From NCBI GenBank assembly GCA_004431415.1, contig QPMI01000101.1, positions 124,001 to 188,000 on the forward strand: a stretch of DNA of 64,000 nt, read 5' to 3'. The notes beneath the pieces are model-generated. The model was not told the origin of the DNA and searched no databases. It saw only the letters and a list, made by a program, of their open reading frames with translations. Position 1 is the stretch's first letter. Each line of letters starts with the position of its first letter. The stretch is from Cyanophora paradoxa. Taxonomy: Eukaryota; Glaucocystophyceae; Cyanophorales; Cyanophoraceae. Positions 13,096 to 24,300 of the stretch are shown here, in pieces. The position numbers and the translations under genes were made by a program.

Positions 13096-13180
13096 AGCTC
13101 CACCGTCCTGCGCCCAGCCCTGCGCCAGCTGCAGCGGTGTCTGGTTGTTTGTTCCTCTCCTGTAATCTTAATACGACACC

Positions 13181-14459
13181 CTACGGCGCCTTCTTCATCT
13201 TTAGCACAGCGCCAGGGGCGGGGTAGGGTCGCTGCTGGAATAGGGCTCCCGCCGCGGTGTAGTCTGCACGGGGCGGCGTGCACGTGAGCCGGGAAGGCGC
13301 GGGGCGAAACGGGACGGGGCGCGGCGGACCGGCCGGTTTGGGGGCGTTCATTCCCTTGGCGCCCTTCACGACGGGGAGCTCCTGCGCGGACGGGTTAGGA
13401 CGCGAGGGCGGGCCGGGCGGCGGCTGCGAGGGGCGCACGGAGGGGTCCAGATCGAGCAGGATGTCCTTCATCCTGTGCTTCTTCAGCGTCCCACGCGGCC
13501 CCGAGATCTCGTCCTCGTCGCCCTCCTCGTCACCCTCGTCCGCGCGCTGCGCCGCCCGCTTCCGCTCCGCCCGCTCGCTAGGCTGCTCGTCCGGCGGCGC
13601 CTCTCCGACGTACGGGATCGGCTTCGGTTTCGACGCCGCGTGGAAGTCGCCGCCACGCATGCGCGAGAACGAGCAGAAGTGGCAGATGCCCTGCGGCCAC
13701 GCGAGCGTCAGCGAAGACTGCGGGCGGGGCGCTCGGCGGATCGAGGCGAGGCAAGTGCGGAGGAGGCATGACGCACCGACTCCTGCACCGCGCAGGAGCG
13801 CGTGAGCGTTGGATTGCAGAATGGGCGAAGGATGAGGCGCGGGGAGAACGGACCCAAACGAGGCCTGCGCCCCACGCGAAGCACTCCTTGCAGCGCGACA
13901 GCGGCTTGTTCATACTCTTTTCCGCGGCCAGCCGCTGCTCCTCCGACTTGACCGTGTAGCGCAGGCGCCCATCGGGCCCTTTCGGGATGATCGGGCCAGT
14001 CGGACGCTCCCACTGCCGCTCGCCTGTCGACTGCTTGTAGTAGTAGTAGGTCTGATACGTCGCATCCCACGACGCAGCCCAGCCCGTGGGGAGCTCCCCG
14101 CTCGGCGGCGCTTGCGGCGGCACTGCAGGCGCCGCAGATGCTGGATAGCCGTAGGGCATACCGTAGCCGGGGTAAGCGCCATACGGATAAGCACCGTAAG
14201 CTCCATAGTAAGCTGCTGCTGCTGCCGCAGCTGCAGCAGGCGTCGCGGCGGCCGCAGCAGCTGCGTCGGCGCTCTTGTCCTTCTTCTTCTTCTTTTTCTT
14301 TTCGACAGGGGCGCCTTCCTTCGTCTCTCCCTCTTTCGGCGCGTCCTCTGTGCTTGTGGGCTTCGCGTCGGCCTCCGGCTTCGCGCCGGCTGGCTCCGCT
14401 GTCGCTGTCGCTGGTGCGGACTCGGCGGCCGCTGCGCTCGTCTCCTCGTCGCCCGCCAT
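13181..14459 (-). CDS. WW-domain protein with CxxC...CxxC zinc-knuckle-like motif
   Basis: Two exons, 14,459-13,860 and 13,717-13,181, give 378 residues; the 142-nt intron joins in phase 0. The order is: acidic Ala/Thr/Glu-rich N-terminus, a Lys run with Asp, an Ala/Tyr/Gly-rich low-complexity segment (GAYGAYPYGAYPGYG), a WW domain (LPTGWAASWDATYQTYYYY...TGERQWERPTGP) with both Trp residues, then RCKECFAWG and GICHFCSF, which together form a CxxC...CxxC pair spanning the splice junction. The C-terminal part is charged (DEGDEEGDEDE) then Pro-rich. WW plus a small zinc motif suggests an RNA-processing or transcription-linked nuclear protein, but this is inference. An in-frame start at 14,705 would add 82 less convincing residues. 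Confidence 0.75.
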
Positions 14460-14856
14460 GCCTTCTGCTCGCCCTGCGCGCTGCGTTGCTGCGCGCTCTC
14501 GCTGCCTCGGACGCTTCCAGGACCCCCCGTACGTGAATTCGAGACCTCGAGTTGGCGCCCCGCGCCCGGCAGGCGCGCTCGGATCGCGGCGCGTTGTTGT
14601 GATGACGCTCTTGAGCGCATTTTGGGCGTCAAGCGGGGGCGCTGCGGCCGAAGACGCCGGCGAGTACGACAGCCTAAAGGGGGTGGGCCCCGCCCTGCAG
14701 CCCATTGCGCACGCCTCGAGTTAGGTCTAGGCCGCTAGGCCAGCGCAGTACTGGTGTTCGACGAGCGCTGATCATGACTGACGCACCCGAACAGGTGATT
14801 CGAAAACGTTCCGATCCTGCACTAGTACTGCAAACTGGTCCGACGGTCAGCGATAC

Positions 14857-15960
14857 ATGATCGATCCCCCCAGGCCGCCCGCTGTCGGGCGGCAGCCATC
14901 GGACGCGCGCCGCAGACACGTGCGCCGGGCGGAGATCTTCCGGATCCAGCGCTCCCACAAGCGGATCATCCTCTACCGCGAGCTCTTGGTTTGCCTGTCC
15001 ATCCGCCCAACGCCCCTCCCCGGTCATCGCCCGTCGATCTAAGGCGGCGCCAACGCCCTTGCCCTCGCCCCAAGGACCGGCGCCGCGCTCTTCTTCCGCC
15101 TCGTCTTCGCTGTGTCCCCGCCGCCAACACGGCCTTCCAGGTCTGTGCCCCGTCGTCCTCCCGCTGTCTCCGGTGCCAGGATCGAGGCCCCAGCCGCGGG
15201 CCGGCGCGCAGTAATCCTCTCAGTTCGCGGGCGCCGGCGCCGGCGCCCTCCTCAACACCATCCAGCTTGGCCAGCTTGGTTTCCTGAAGCGCCGCACCGG
15301 GCCCACATGGAGATGGAGGCGACTTCCTGGGGTTCAGCGGTTGGCGGCGCGTCGGCAGCGCCCGACTCGGGGGTACAGGTGCGGATGGGACCCAAGGTGT
15401 ACCCTCCCCCCTCCCCCCTCCCCCGAGCGGCCCACTTTTTTGAATCCGGAGGCGGCGCGCAGAAAGTGCTACCCGCCCTATTGCCCCCGCGGCTTGGAGG
15501 CCCGCGAGCCGTTCCACGGGCGCTCCTCCGGCGCCCTCTATACGAATGGCGTGTGCGCGAGGCGTACCCTCCCCTCTCTTCCCCCCTCCAACCCGCGGGT
15601 GGCGTGCAGGGGGGCGTTCCCCTGCTGAGCTCCTGGCCGTTCCAGCACGAATCTCGGTACTATCCTGAGTGCGGCGCCGGCCGCGGCGGGTACAGCGTTT
15701 TCCTCTCGACCCAGAACGTCACTCGGGCGCGGGAGCAGCTCGACCAGCTCCGCGTCGACGAGTTTCTCGGCAGTGCCCCCAGAATCGCTTGTACCCTGCA
15801 CCTCCCGACCTGAAGCGAGTCTCGTACCTGAGACTTGACGTGGGCGGTGGCGCTGAGCTTTGCCGTGTACTATCCGCACACGGAGCTGTGCGTCGCGTTC
15901 GAGCTCCGTGCGGCCCTGCACCCCTCCCAGGATTCCGCCCCCCGTCCCAAACACCTTCCG
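14857..15960 (+). CDS. Polycystin (PKD2/TRPP)-like channel, extracellular polycystin domain, probably fragmentary
   Basis: Several short plus-strand exons resemble the extracellular polycystin (TOP) domain of PKD2-family cation channels, which are ciliary or endomembrane in other eukaryotes. The best part joins an exon ending RAREQLDQLRVDEFLG (about 15,750) to one reading LTWAVALSFAVYYPHTEL (from about 15,834) through a 60-nt intron with a GTGCCC donor. It matches the family pattern GGYY.L...L..L...W...TRAV.IDF..YNPN.NLF. An upstream exon holds YPPYCPRGLEAREPFHGRSS. A possible first exon (14,857-14,995) ends FRIQRSHKRIILYRELL, like the cytoplasmic side of the first membrane segment. I could not find the later membrane segments or pore before the opposite-strand gene at 16.2 kb, so the gene may be truncated. 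Confidence 0.5.
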
Positions 15961-16234
15961 ACCGTGTACCTTCTCCACCAGTGGCCGGATTTTCTAAACG
16001 TGGGCCTTCGTTTTTTATCACACGTACGGCATCCGCTGCTGCGCACGCACGTGCCTCGTGATCGGGGCCCGGCGGCCCCGGGAGAGCCCCTGGCCCATCC
16101 CTGGGTTTCACTGGCGGTCTCGGATCGAACGTTTACGCAAGACGGGAAGCTAGCTATAGTTGTTTAGGGCCGGCCACGGAAAAAAGACCACCGCGGCACG
16201 GCCGGCGGAGAGCTGCAGCTGCAAGTCACGGGGC

Positions 16235-17797
16235 CTAGGCGGCGCGGGCGGCGAGCGGGCTCATGGGGCCCCCGCTCGCGAACTTGCACTTCGCGTAGAG
16301 CCGCGCGAGGATCGCCTCGTAGACAACCTGCGCCCCGGTCGCGGCCGCCAGTTCAGATCCAAGAAGGCTGCATCGATATCTAAGATCCCATTCTGCTGGT
16401 CACACGAGCCGACCTGGTCGTCGGTCCCCAGGGTGAAGCGGGGCGGCTCCCCTTTCGCCCCAGGCAGGTGCGAGTCGGCCTGCCGGAGTGCCGTGCGCTC
16501 AGCCAGGGGGTACCGGGGTTCAGCGAGGGGCTCGGCATGCCCGGATGAGGAGGGTGTAGCGGAACTGGCTTCCGAGGCTGTCCTTCGGAGGCAGCGGCTT
16601 GGGCGTGACCTGGCGCAGACAGGGGAACGTCCACAAACCGCAGGACAGAGGGTACACGCGGGGTACACGCGCAAAAGAGGGGGTACAGACCTCGTAGACC
16701 TGGCGAAGGGCGAATAGGTCCCTCCTCTCCCCGCTCTGCCAATCGCGACGGCGCAGATTAGATCAGACCGGACTTGAGAGCTCAGCTTCAAGGGACTGCC
16801 GCGGGCACCGTGGCGATTTCCTGACAGAGCGTCGCGTTGACGAAGATATTCCGGCCCACCCTGCGGACCCCGATTGATCGCGAGGGTACAGCGCGTTACG
16901 GGAGCGGGATTGAAGCCGGGCCCAAGGCGGGAGCGGGGTACGCACCACTTGCGGGCCATGAAGCCTCCTTCGAGGAAAAAGACGGTGGCGGCGATGAGGG
17001 GAACGTCCGCGGCCTGCCGGGCGATCAGAGCGGAGCCAGCTCAGGGGGCGCCGCTGCAGCGCCTCAGTTTGGACGCACGTCGCGCGCGTGCTGATCGGAG
17101 GCGCCCCCTCCACGGCGCTCGAGATCGATTCTGGCGGGACGATAGTCGACCTGAGAAGGTGCGAGGGCGATCGTGCGCGCGCGTGAGCGCTCCGGCGTGG
17201 GCGCCAGCGCCAGCTAGCGCGCCAGTCACGCACCACCTCCTCTTCCGTAATGCTAAGCTTCTGCCCCGTGAGGCGCTTCTCCTGCTTCTTCAGGTCTGCG
17301 GGTACCGGTCAGAGGGCGCACTAAGACTTAAATATATGTCAGCTGCTTGTAAGCTGCAGCTCCGGCGGATTGCAATTGGGGGACGACGCACCGTTCAAGA
17401 GCTCCATTTGAAGGCTGTTGCACCGGCCAACGGCGAGCGCCTTTTTCCGCGCCTGAAGAGGGTCGACCCCCGTGGCGAAAGCTGCGGACTCCGGAACATC
17501 GCTGCCGCTGACCGGGACGATGTCTTCCTGGGGATCTGCAGGGGCAGGCGCTGCGCATGCAAGCGCATATGGCTGCGCAATAGCCGCTGGTTCTGCGATC
17601 GGCTTAACCTTTGCGTCGCCTGGCAAGCTGTCCGGGTCGGGGAATATGGAGGTCACGCCGATCTGTGGATGCCCTCCCTTCGATCGCTTTAATTTGAGCG
17701 GGACGAATTGCAGGCGATGGCCAGATCGCTCGGAAGCGATCGGCGTGAGGGCTGCGACTCCGATACTACTTCTTCGGGCTTCACGCGCGCGCAGCAC
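16235..17797 (-). CDS. Uncharacterised multi-exon protein
   Basis: I do not recognise this protein and its exon structure is only partly resolved. Segments with good splice context on the minus strand include a possible N-terminal part (17,760-17,380), DLKKQEKRLTGQKLSITEEE (about 17,300-17,240), VDYRPARIDLERRGGG (about 17,150), DVPLIAATVFFLEGGFMARK (about 17,010-16,950, hydrophobic), VGRNIFVNATLCQEIATV (about 16,860-16,800), DSLGSQFRYTLLIR (about 16,570) and a terminal exon ending VYEAILARLYAKCKF...SPLAARAA at 16,235. The hydrophobic segment might be a membrane helix. One boundary (after FRYTLLIR) needs a GC donor. The grouping into a single gene is inference. Confidence 0.35.
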
Positions 17798-17829
17798 AAG
17801 AATCCTCGCTGCGTCTTCATTCTAGATCT

Positions 17830-18890
17830 GCTGCCGCTGCTGCCGTCAGAGCGGATGTCGATCCTCGGCAGCTGGCGCTCCCGATCCAGCAGATCGATCG
17901 TGCGCTATTGCTACAGCTAGCGCTGCGCTCGCGATCCAGATCACAGCGTACACGCCGTGACGTGCACAACGATCGTCACGGCGTCTCGACAAGGCGCCAT
18001 CTGCAGGGCCTCGCCTTCCGCGGACAGCGATTAAATATTGCGTTTCTGCAGCTGGATGAAATGTACAGAGCGCTGCTGCAGGAGGAGGATCGGCGCGCTG
18101 CCGGCGGCGACAGCACCGACCCGACGAACATCGGCGCGTACGCAACCTCTCGCGTGATCCAACCGCTTCGGCAAGCTCACTCGGCGATTCTGCTTTCGCA
18201 CGCGTTCTGTCGGCAGGCTTCAAGGCTTATAATTACTCTCGCTTGAGACTTCTCAGAGTCTGCGCGGCCGGCGTGTGCATCATGATGACAGCACTCAGTG
18301 ACTGATCACGATCATGCGATTACGATCGTAACTAGGACGTCTTAGCTTTTGATCTAAAAGAGCTCACTTGGCCCCCAGTGGGGGTGTTCGGGTGCCCACC
18401 CTAGGCCAAAATGAAATGTCCCGAGCTCCCAAAACCCGGGTTTTCTCGCCGGATCCTAGCAAGCCATGTCCCTATATATGCTAGGAGTCCGGAAACGTGT
18501 GCCGGGAGTTCCGAGTCCTATCTGGTGGACCAGGAATGGGCAGTAACACATTTTCGAAAAATGCAATCTAGCGCCTCACCAAGTGCACGTGGCGGTATAT
18601 CTGCCGGACCATGCAAGTGCGCCTAAACGCGCGTGATATCGATGAGCCCGATCGCGACGATTCATGTCATACATGCCGAGACCGGAGGAGCACAGGGTGG
18701 CCCGCTAGGCCGCCTAAAGTACCTTCGTACAAGCGAGTCCCTGCGGAGCAGGAGTGGCCTTGGGTCTTGGGGTTTCAAGGGGTGAGGGTGGCCGCTCTTT
18801 GTTTTAAAACGGGGCCCCAATGTCATGCCCAATCGTGCCCAAGTACGTGCCCAGACGAAGTTCGGACATGCTCAAGGAGGGCACGACTCG
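17830..18890. other. Region without a confident gene
   Basis: A plus-strand stretch at about 18,030-18,180 reads like protein (FRGQRLNIAFLQLDEMYRAL) and could be an isolated exon, but I found no partners. Around 18,670-18,735 there is a short match (CATACATGCC...GCTAGGCCGCCT.AAGTACCT) to the ~1.6-kb repeats at 45.2 and 63.2 kb. From 18,811 the RTGCCC-type repeats flanking the integrase gene begin. Confidence 0.4.
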
Positions 18891-18899
18891 GAAACTCTT

Positions 18900-21840
18900 T
18901 CACAACGAAAGGCTATTCCAAAATCGATCGTCCAGGGCACGCGGATCGCAGTCCTTCACGCTGATGGATACCAGCTGCGCGCCCAACGTGAGCTCCATTG
19001 TCGTGTCCAAATGGTGCTCAAAACCATACCCAAACGTGCCTCGCGGGGCACGTTTGAGTATGATTTGGGCACGTCGGAGCATGGGGTTTGGGCATGACAG
19101 AGACGCACGTCGCCGACTGCAAGGTTGGCGATCTCCCCGGCTCTCTTGCGGGCGAAGTCAATCATCCTGTTCCTGTACGCCGAGAGACGATCGTTCAGGA
19201 CCCCTACGTAAGCCTTGTACTTCTCGTGCTCCTTCTGCGGGAACAATGTCAGTGCCGACAGCCATTAACGTAAACAGGACATAGCGAACCATGAAAGCGA
19301 TCGGCATCCCCTCGATGGTGCCACGACGGAAGCCGCCTTTGAGATGGCGCTCTGCGGAGTCCAAGTACTGCTCCGATTCCTTAGATTCCTCCTCCTCCAT
19401 GTCCTTCACATACTTGTCCCAGAGGATCTGCTGCTTGTCGGTGGGCACCCAGCTGTCCCGGGCAGCTGCAGCCTCAACATCTTCGTCCGTGCCGACATCG
19501 ACAGTGATTCCCGCATCCTGCACGACGGGCATGGGAGGGAGCAGCATCAAAGCGTTCAAGAAGGCCTAGGGAGGTGTGCACCTTCATGAGCTCCTGGAGC
19601 GTAGTGCCCTGCACGACCTCCCGCTCGTTGTAGACACGATCAGAGGAGGCGGGAGCCAGGTTTCCGAATCGCTCGGACGGATCTCTGTTGAACATGACCT
19701 TGAAAGGCGTCTGCTTGTGCCCCTTGGTGAAGATGGATGTGTTCATCTGCCACTGGACCTGTGCCTGGGTTGGTTGCAGGGCGCGAGCATGTCGGCACGG
19801 TCATACCGGGCCCAGGGCGGACACCCAGTCTTTCGTTCCGTTGAAGAAGCAGTACGCAGTGACTCGGCGGCCGAGCGTCCGGTTCGCGCGCTCCACAGAA
19901 CCTGCAAAACACGGTCATACCCGAACATGCTCAAACATGCTCGGCACGTGCTCAAAAAGATCGTTGGGCACGATTGAGCATGATGTTGGGCATGTCGCGG
20001 GCATGACGCGGGCATGGCGGGGGCATGGCGAACCTTGGTGCCAGGGACGGTAAGGCGCGCCGGTGATGATCACTATCTTGCGCCCCGTCACTCGCTGCCA
20101 TTGCTTGCACGTCGAGCGAACAACCTGCGTCCACTTTCAGCTGATATGACGGCCCTAGGCAGACGTCCAAATGTACCCTGTTTACGAACTCGGACCCGTT
20201 GTCGTGATGCAGCACTTGTGGGACTCCCATCACCTGGAAAATCTCGACAAGAGCCTGTGCGACGCACCAGGCGGCCTTGAATTCCAGCGGCCTCAGGATG
20301 CTGAACCGAGAGAAGTGGTCCTGTAAATGCACCCATCATGATCAATGAACAGCCAGACAGATGGTGTTGAACAGCGAACCCGGACGTGCAAGACGTATCT
20401 GTACCGGCGAGTCGGGTGATCGAACCACTCGACATCCTCGCAGTCGAGCCTGTCCATGGCCGCCGCTTCCTCGTCGGTCTCAGGGATCCTTGGCACTCGA
20501 ATCGGGATGGGAAGCTTGCTGAAGTCCTTGAGGTCGATGACGACGCGAGACCAGGCGGACTTTGCGACGATAGGCTTCATGCCCGCGAGCTTCGCAGCGA
20601 GCTCGACCGCCCTGTTGATGGCACAGTACGGGCAGCGCTGCGTACGGGTGTCAGTCTTGCTCAGGGTCCCCGCGCGGGCAGCTGCAGCGAGCACCTTGCA
20701 GAAGTACTCGACGAACTTGTCTTTGATGGCATAGACGCGCGAAACCTTGCCCTTGACGGTGTACGCAGCCTCGTGCGCCGCGTTATGGTACTCCTGCGCG
20801 CGCGTCGTCACGTCGTGCTCCGGGCACGGTTTGAGCACGATTGGGCACGATGTTTGGACACGTCCTTACCGACAGGATTTCGAAGACCTCGCGGGCGTCC
20901 TTCGGCAAGATACGCACTTGAGTAGGGGCCGTCGCCGCCACCGCTCCAGTGTTGTTCTTCTGGCGCTTCTTGGCCACCTGCACTTCCTGCATGACATACA
21001 CCGCGGGTCCGTTCGGGTCGCGCGGGTTTGGCTGCTCGACTAGAACGTAGTTGCCGGTGCGGTTCTTGATCCGCTGATCGTTACTCTTCTTGGCCCTCCC
21101 TCCGCAGCCTTCTGGTTCTGCTCGTCGCTCTTGTTCGGATCCGCTGGCGCCTCCAGGTCCTTCCTCTGGACGCGCGCACGCACGACTGGCTTCGACGCGT
21201 TCAGCCGCTTGATCGCCTCCTTGTCGTTCGCGTCCCCGGCTGCCTTCATGTCCCGCTCCCAGACCAGCGCGTTGTAGCGTTCCGTCTCGTCGAGTGCGCG
21301 CTCCGCGTTGGGATTCCCCTGCTCGTCCTGCATGTCCTTGTGCTTCCGGAATGGCGCTAATTCGTTGCACGCCTTTATGAACTCTTCGTACGTCCAGCGC
21401 ACGGTGTGCCGCGTGCTGGTCGTTTCCTCGCTGGGCGCTGCGCCGCCGTCCGAGCCGTCCGATTGCCGCTGGGTCGCAGCAGTTGGTGCCCTACGCTGCT
21501 CCGGAGGGACGACATACGCGCCAGGCGGCGGGCCAGCTGCTGCCGTGCTGTTCCCGCCACCATTGCTTGAACTGCTCGAAGGCCCCGCGCGTGCCTGCTG
21601 GAGCTGATCTAAGAGAGATCTAGCAAGATGCCCGCCAGGACAATGGCCGCGGTGGCCCTCCTTGTGATCGCAGTCGCAGCTCGAGAACGACGAGATCAGC
21701 TGCTCGATGTGGCAGGTACACTTGCGGCCGCACCACGCGCGACCCGCGAGCACAGCTGTCTGTAGCGCGAAGCTGCAGAAGACGCAGAACTGCAGAATCT
21801 GGCCGGCCGCCTGAATCTCCTCCGGCGACAGGCCCAACAT
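18900..21840 (-). CDS. DDE integrase (KRBA2/SCAND3-like, Ginger-type) gene with many introns; no reverse transcriptase
   Basis: The N-terminal region (21,840-21,110) is Cys/His-rich (CVFCSFALQ, GRKCTCHIEQ, CDCDHKEGHRGHC), then Ser/Gly-rich, then helical. The integrase part has an HHCC-like zinc finger (HNAAHEA...RCPYC), first catalytic Asp in WSRVVIDLKDFS, then VRDHFSRFSILRPL, second Asp in HHDNGSEFVN and the Glu in GSVERANRTL about 35 residues later. A WQMNTSIFTKGHKQTPF tail follows. These are hallmarks of the KRBA2/SCAND3-type integrases related to Ginger transposons. The frame is continuous only after removing introns, for example 20,869-20,794, 20,033-19,902 and 19,108-18,993. A frame change near 21,105 is not explained by an intron and may be a frameshift. 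The C-terminal end beyond 18,990 is uncertain. No RT, protease or RNase H is present, so this is a DNA transposon gene or a domesticated integrase. Confidence 0.8.
19902..20033 (-). repeat. Integrase intron built of RTGCCC repeats
   Basis: This 132-nt intron interrupts the integrase core between PYRPWHQ and GSVERANRTL, splitting a Gly codon. It starts GTTCGCC and ends TTTTGCAG. Its sense strand contains ATGCCC four times at about 11-nt spacing, then ATGCTC, GTGCCC and related words. Introns at 20,869-20,794 and 19,108-18,993 carry the same words, and the latter also folds as an imperfect hairpin. Confidence 0.75.
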
Positions 21841-22199
21841 CGCTGCAGCTGTCTGGGCTCTAACACCTGTCGTGCCCAACACAAAGCTTACGTGCCCAAG
21901 CCTTTGGGCACGACGCGCCCTAGCCCCGACGTGCCCAAAGCGGATTTGGGCACGGGGCCCCGGCAATCATGTAATAGGCCCGTCCAACTCGATTCTGCTA
22001 CGTGGTGCAAAAGGGTACGTAGTGGAGTGGCAACACTAGTGACTCCAGCCTTCCAGCCGGGTACAGAGGCTCTTTGCAATTTCCATCGGCGAAGGGGAAG
22101 CAATTTTTTTTTTGGTGAATTACCGGCCACAGTCTCTAGACACCAGCACTGCGGGGGCTGCCCAGGGGGCATAGAGACAAAAAAGCAAAATAACTAATT

Positions 22200-24300
22200 T
22201 TAAGATAAGACAAAGAGCCAAAATCGACAGTAAAAAAGGAAAGACACAGAGCTCGAGACAGATCGATTGCGAGAAGAGACGATAAATCGAGCAGATCTAG
22301 GGACAGAGGATAACTGACACGAAGAAGAGCCAGAGCTAGAGGATAACTGACACGAAGAAGAGCCAGAGCTAGAGATACCATCAATATCAGAAGGAATTAC
22401 ATCACTAAGAAGCGGGGGACAAAATTGAGAAAGATAAAGAACAGGAAGAAGACAAGTAAGAGGAACAACAAGACGACATGGAGGCGGAGGCGAAGCAGGA
22501 CGATGCGAAAGGGCAGAGCTACGGCACGAGGTCGAGGAGGACACAGGAGGCGGAGCAGGCGGATCAAGAGCAGGCAAAAGAACAGTCAAAGGAATCACTA
22601 AAGCCGGCCGGGGTCGAGGCGGGCAATCGAACTGCAAACGACGGCGAACAACAGGTCGAGCACGAGGACTATAGCTAGTATTGAAACTAACTCTAGCATC
22701 AACACTACGATCAGAATCCGAACCAGACCAAACTAAACTAGAAGACGAAGAAGTACGCCGGCGCCGGCGGGATACGATCGCGACCAGCGAAGCAGAAGAC
22801 AAGGACAAAGGCGGTAGTCCGGTATCAAGAACAAAGGCCGGAGGGTCCGGCCCGGCAAACCGCCGGGGGAAGTAGAAGGAGCCGCAGGCTCGGCAAGCCG
22901 GCGACGGGTACGACCACGAGTCCGGAAGGAGATCGGGGAAGCCGGTCCCGGAGCTGAGGGCCCAGGAGCAGAGCCAGGAGAAGGTAAGCCCGGCGAGAAA
23001 TCTGACCCGGAGCCGGAACCCAGCGAACGACGACGACGAAGAGGCCCCGAGGAGCCACGACGGGGGAGCTACCGAGCAAAGTACTGACAGCCGGCGCCGA
23101 ACACGGCGGCGGAGGTACCCCGCAGACAGTGGCAGGCGGAGAGTCCAGGGTCGATCGAGAGATCCGCCGACGGGAATGCGGCGGGGGCCGACGAGACGGA
23201 AGAGGCGAGGAGGGGGCCGAGGAAGGGTCGGAGGCAGGGGAAGGGCCACGAGCAGGTGACGGGGATCGCTGCCGGCGCCGAAGAGAGGGCAGCAAACTTT
23301 GAAAGCAGGAGAAAGGTCGGGTGGCGCCGGATCAGATGACACGGAGGTCATGGCCATGGGCGGTGCAGAGAGAGACGAGCTCGAGGGCGCAAGGGCCCGA
23401 CGAGGGCGCCGGCGGCGAATCTCACGAGCGCCAGGAAGCGGGATAGGACCCGCAGATGGGACCCGAGGCGCCGAAGGGGGAGCAGGGAGCCGGAATGACG
23501 GGGAGATCGAAAAGAGGACAGTCTCGCCAACACTCGGAAGCGGGGCAGAGGCCGAGGACCCGGAGCTCGAGGGGGGGAGGGAGGGCGGAGGAGGAGAGAG
23601 GAGGCGGCTATTCGAAGGGTATGGAGAATCGAGAGCGGAGGCGAGGGAGGCCGAAGTGATGGCGAGCTCTGGAGGCGAGGGGCCTGCAAGCGATCCGGGA
23701 AAGTGGATGCAGACGCAAAGAGACCGGGGACGTAGAGGCGGGAGGGGCATGCAAAAAGATAGTGCCGCCCAGCGTCACAGTTGCAGAAGCGGGGGCAAGA
23801 AGGATGGGCTGAAGAGGGGGCTGAACCAGGAGGACGTCAGAAAGAGGGCCTCGCAGGGGCGGAAGTGGAGGAGCAAGGGGAAGAGGTAAGAAGGGGTATG
23901 GAGCTGCAAGATGACCAGGGACCTGCCGGGGAACAGGCAAGTGAAGAGGCCCCGTGACAGCAAGTTGTAAGGAGGGAGGAGGCAGAGGCGGGGCCAGAGG
24001 GCCAAGGAGCACAGGGATCGGGACCGCAGGGAATGGGGGGAAAGGAGCGTCGAGAGGGGCAGCGAGAGCAGGAATAGGAATGGGCCCAAGGGTCACTACA
24101 GGGGCCAGAGCAGGAGGGGACGGCGCAGGAGGCGGGCGACCACCAGGGATCCCCAACGGGACATTCCCACGAACGGCAAACTCCGCAGGATTCCGGAGGA
24201 CAGAATCGATGTCACGCGAAGAGACGAGGTTGTCAGCACCGCCCGAAGAAGGAGCGCCGGACGAGTCAGAATCAGAGCTTGAACTCAGTGACTAGAACGA
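22200..24300 (-). CDS. Pro-rich open frame(s) downstream of the LINE zinc domain
   Basis: After the LINE ORF2 fragment stops at 24,285, the same strand stays open in overlapping frames. One begins near 24,300 with Ser/Asp-rich sequence followed by RDIDSVLRNPAEFAVRGNV and long Pro/Leu-rich stretches to 23,608. Another runs 23,750-22,200 and is Ser/Pro-rich. A CNCDAGRHYLFACP segment in a third frame near 23,770 looks like a zinc knuckle. This may be an ORF1/gag-like part, degenerate. An ORF lying 3' of the ORF2 zinc domain is unusual for a LINE. Confidence 0.3.
22306..22371. repeat. Two tandem copies of a 33-bp unit
   Basis: The unit GAGGATAACTGACACGAAGA... is repeated exactly twice (22,306-22,338 and 22,339-22,371) near the 3' end of the LINE. 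The minus-strand frame there encodes two repeats of an SSSSGSSSCQL-type peptide. Confidence 0.85.

Noticed and set aside
18900-21840. LTR retrotransposon or retrovirus-like element
   Set aside because: There is no reverse transcriptase, RNase H, protease or LTR pair, and the coding region is split by introns.
22478-23889. Plus-strand Glu/Arg/Gly-rich frames
   Set aside because: They are antisense to the LINE-derived pyrimidine-rich coding strand and consist of low-complexity purine-rich codons.
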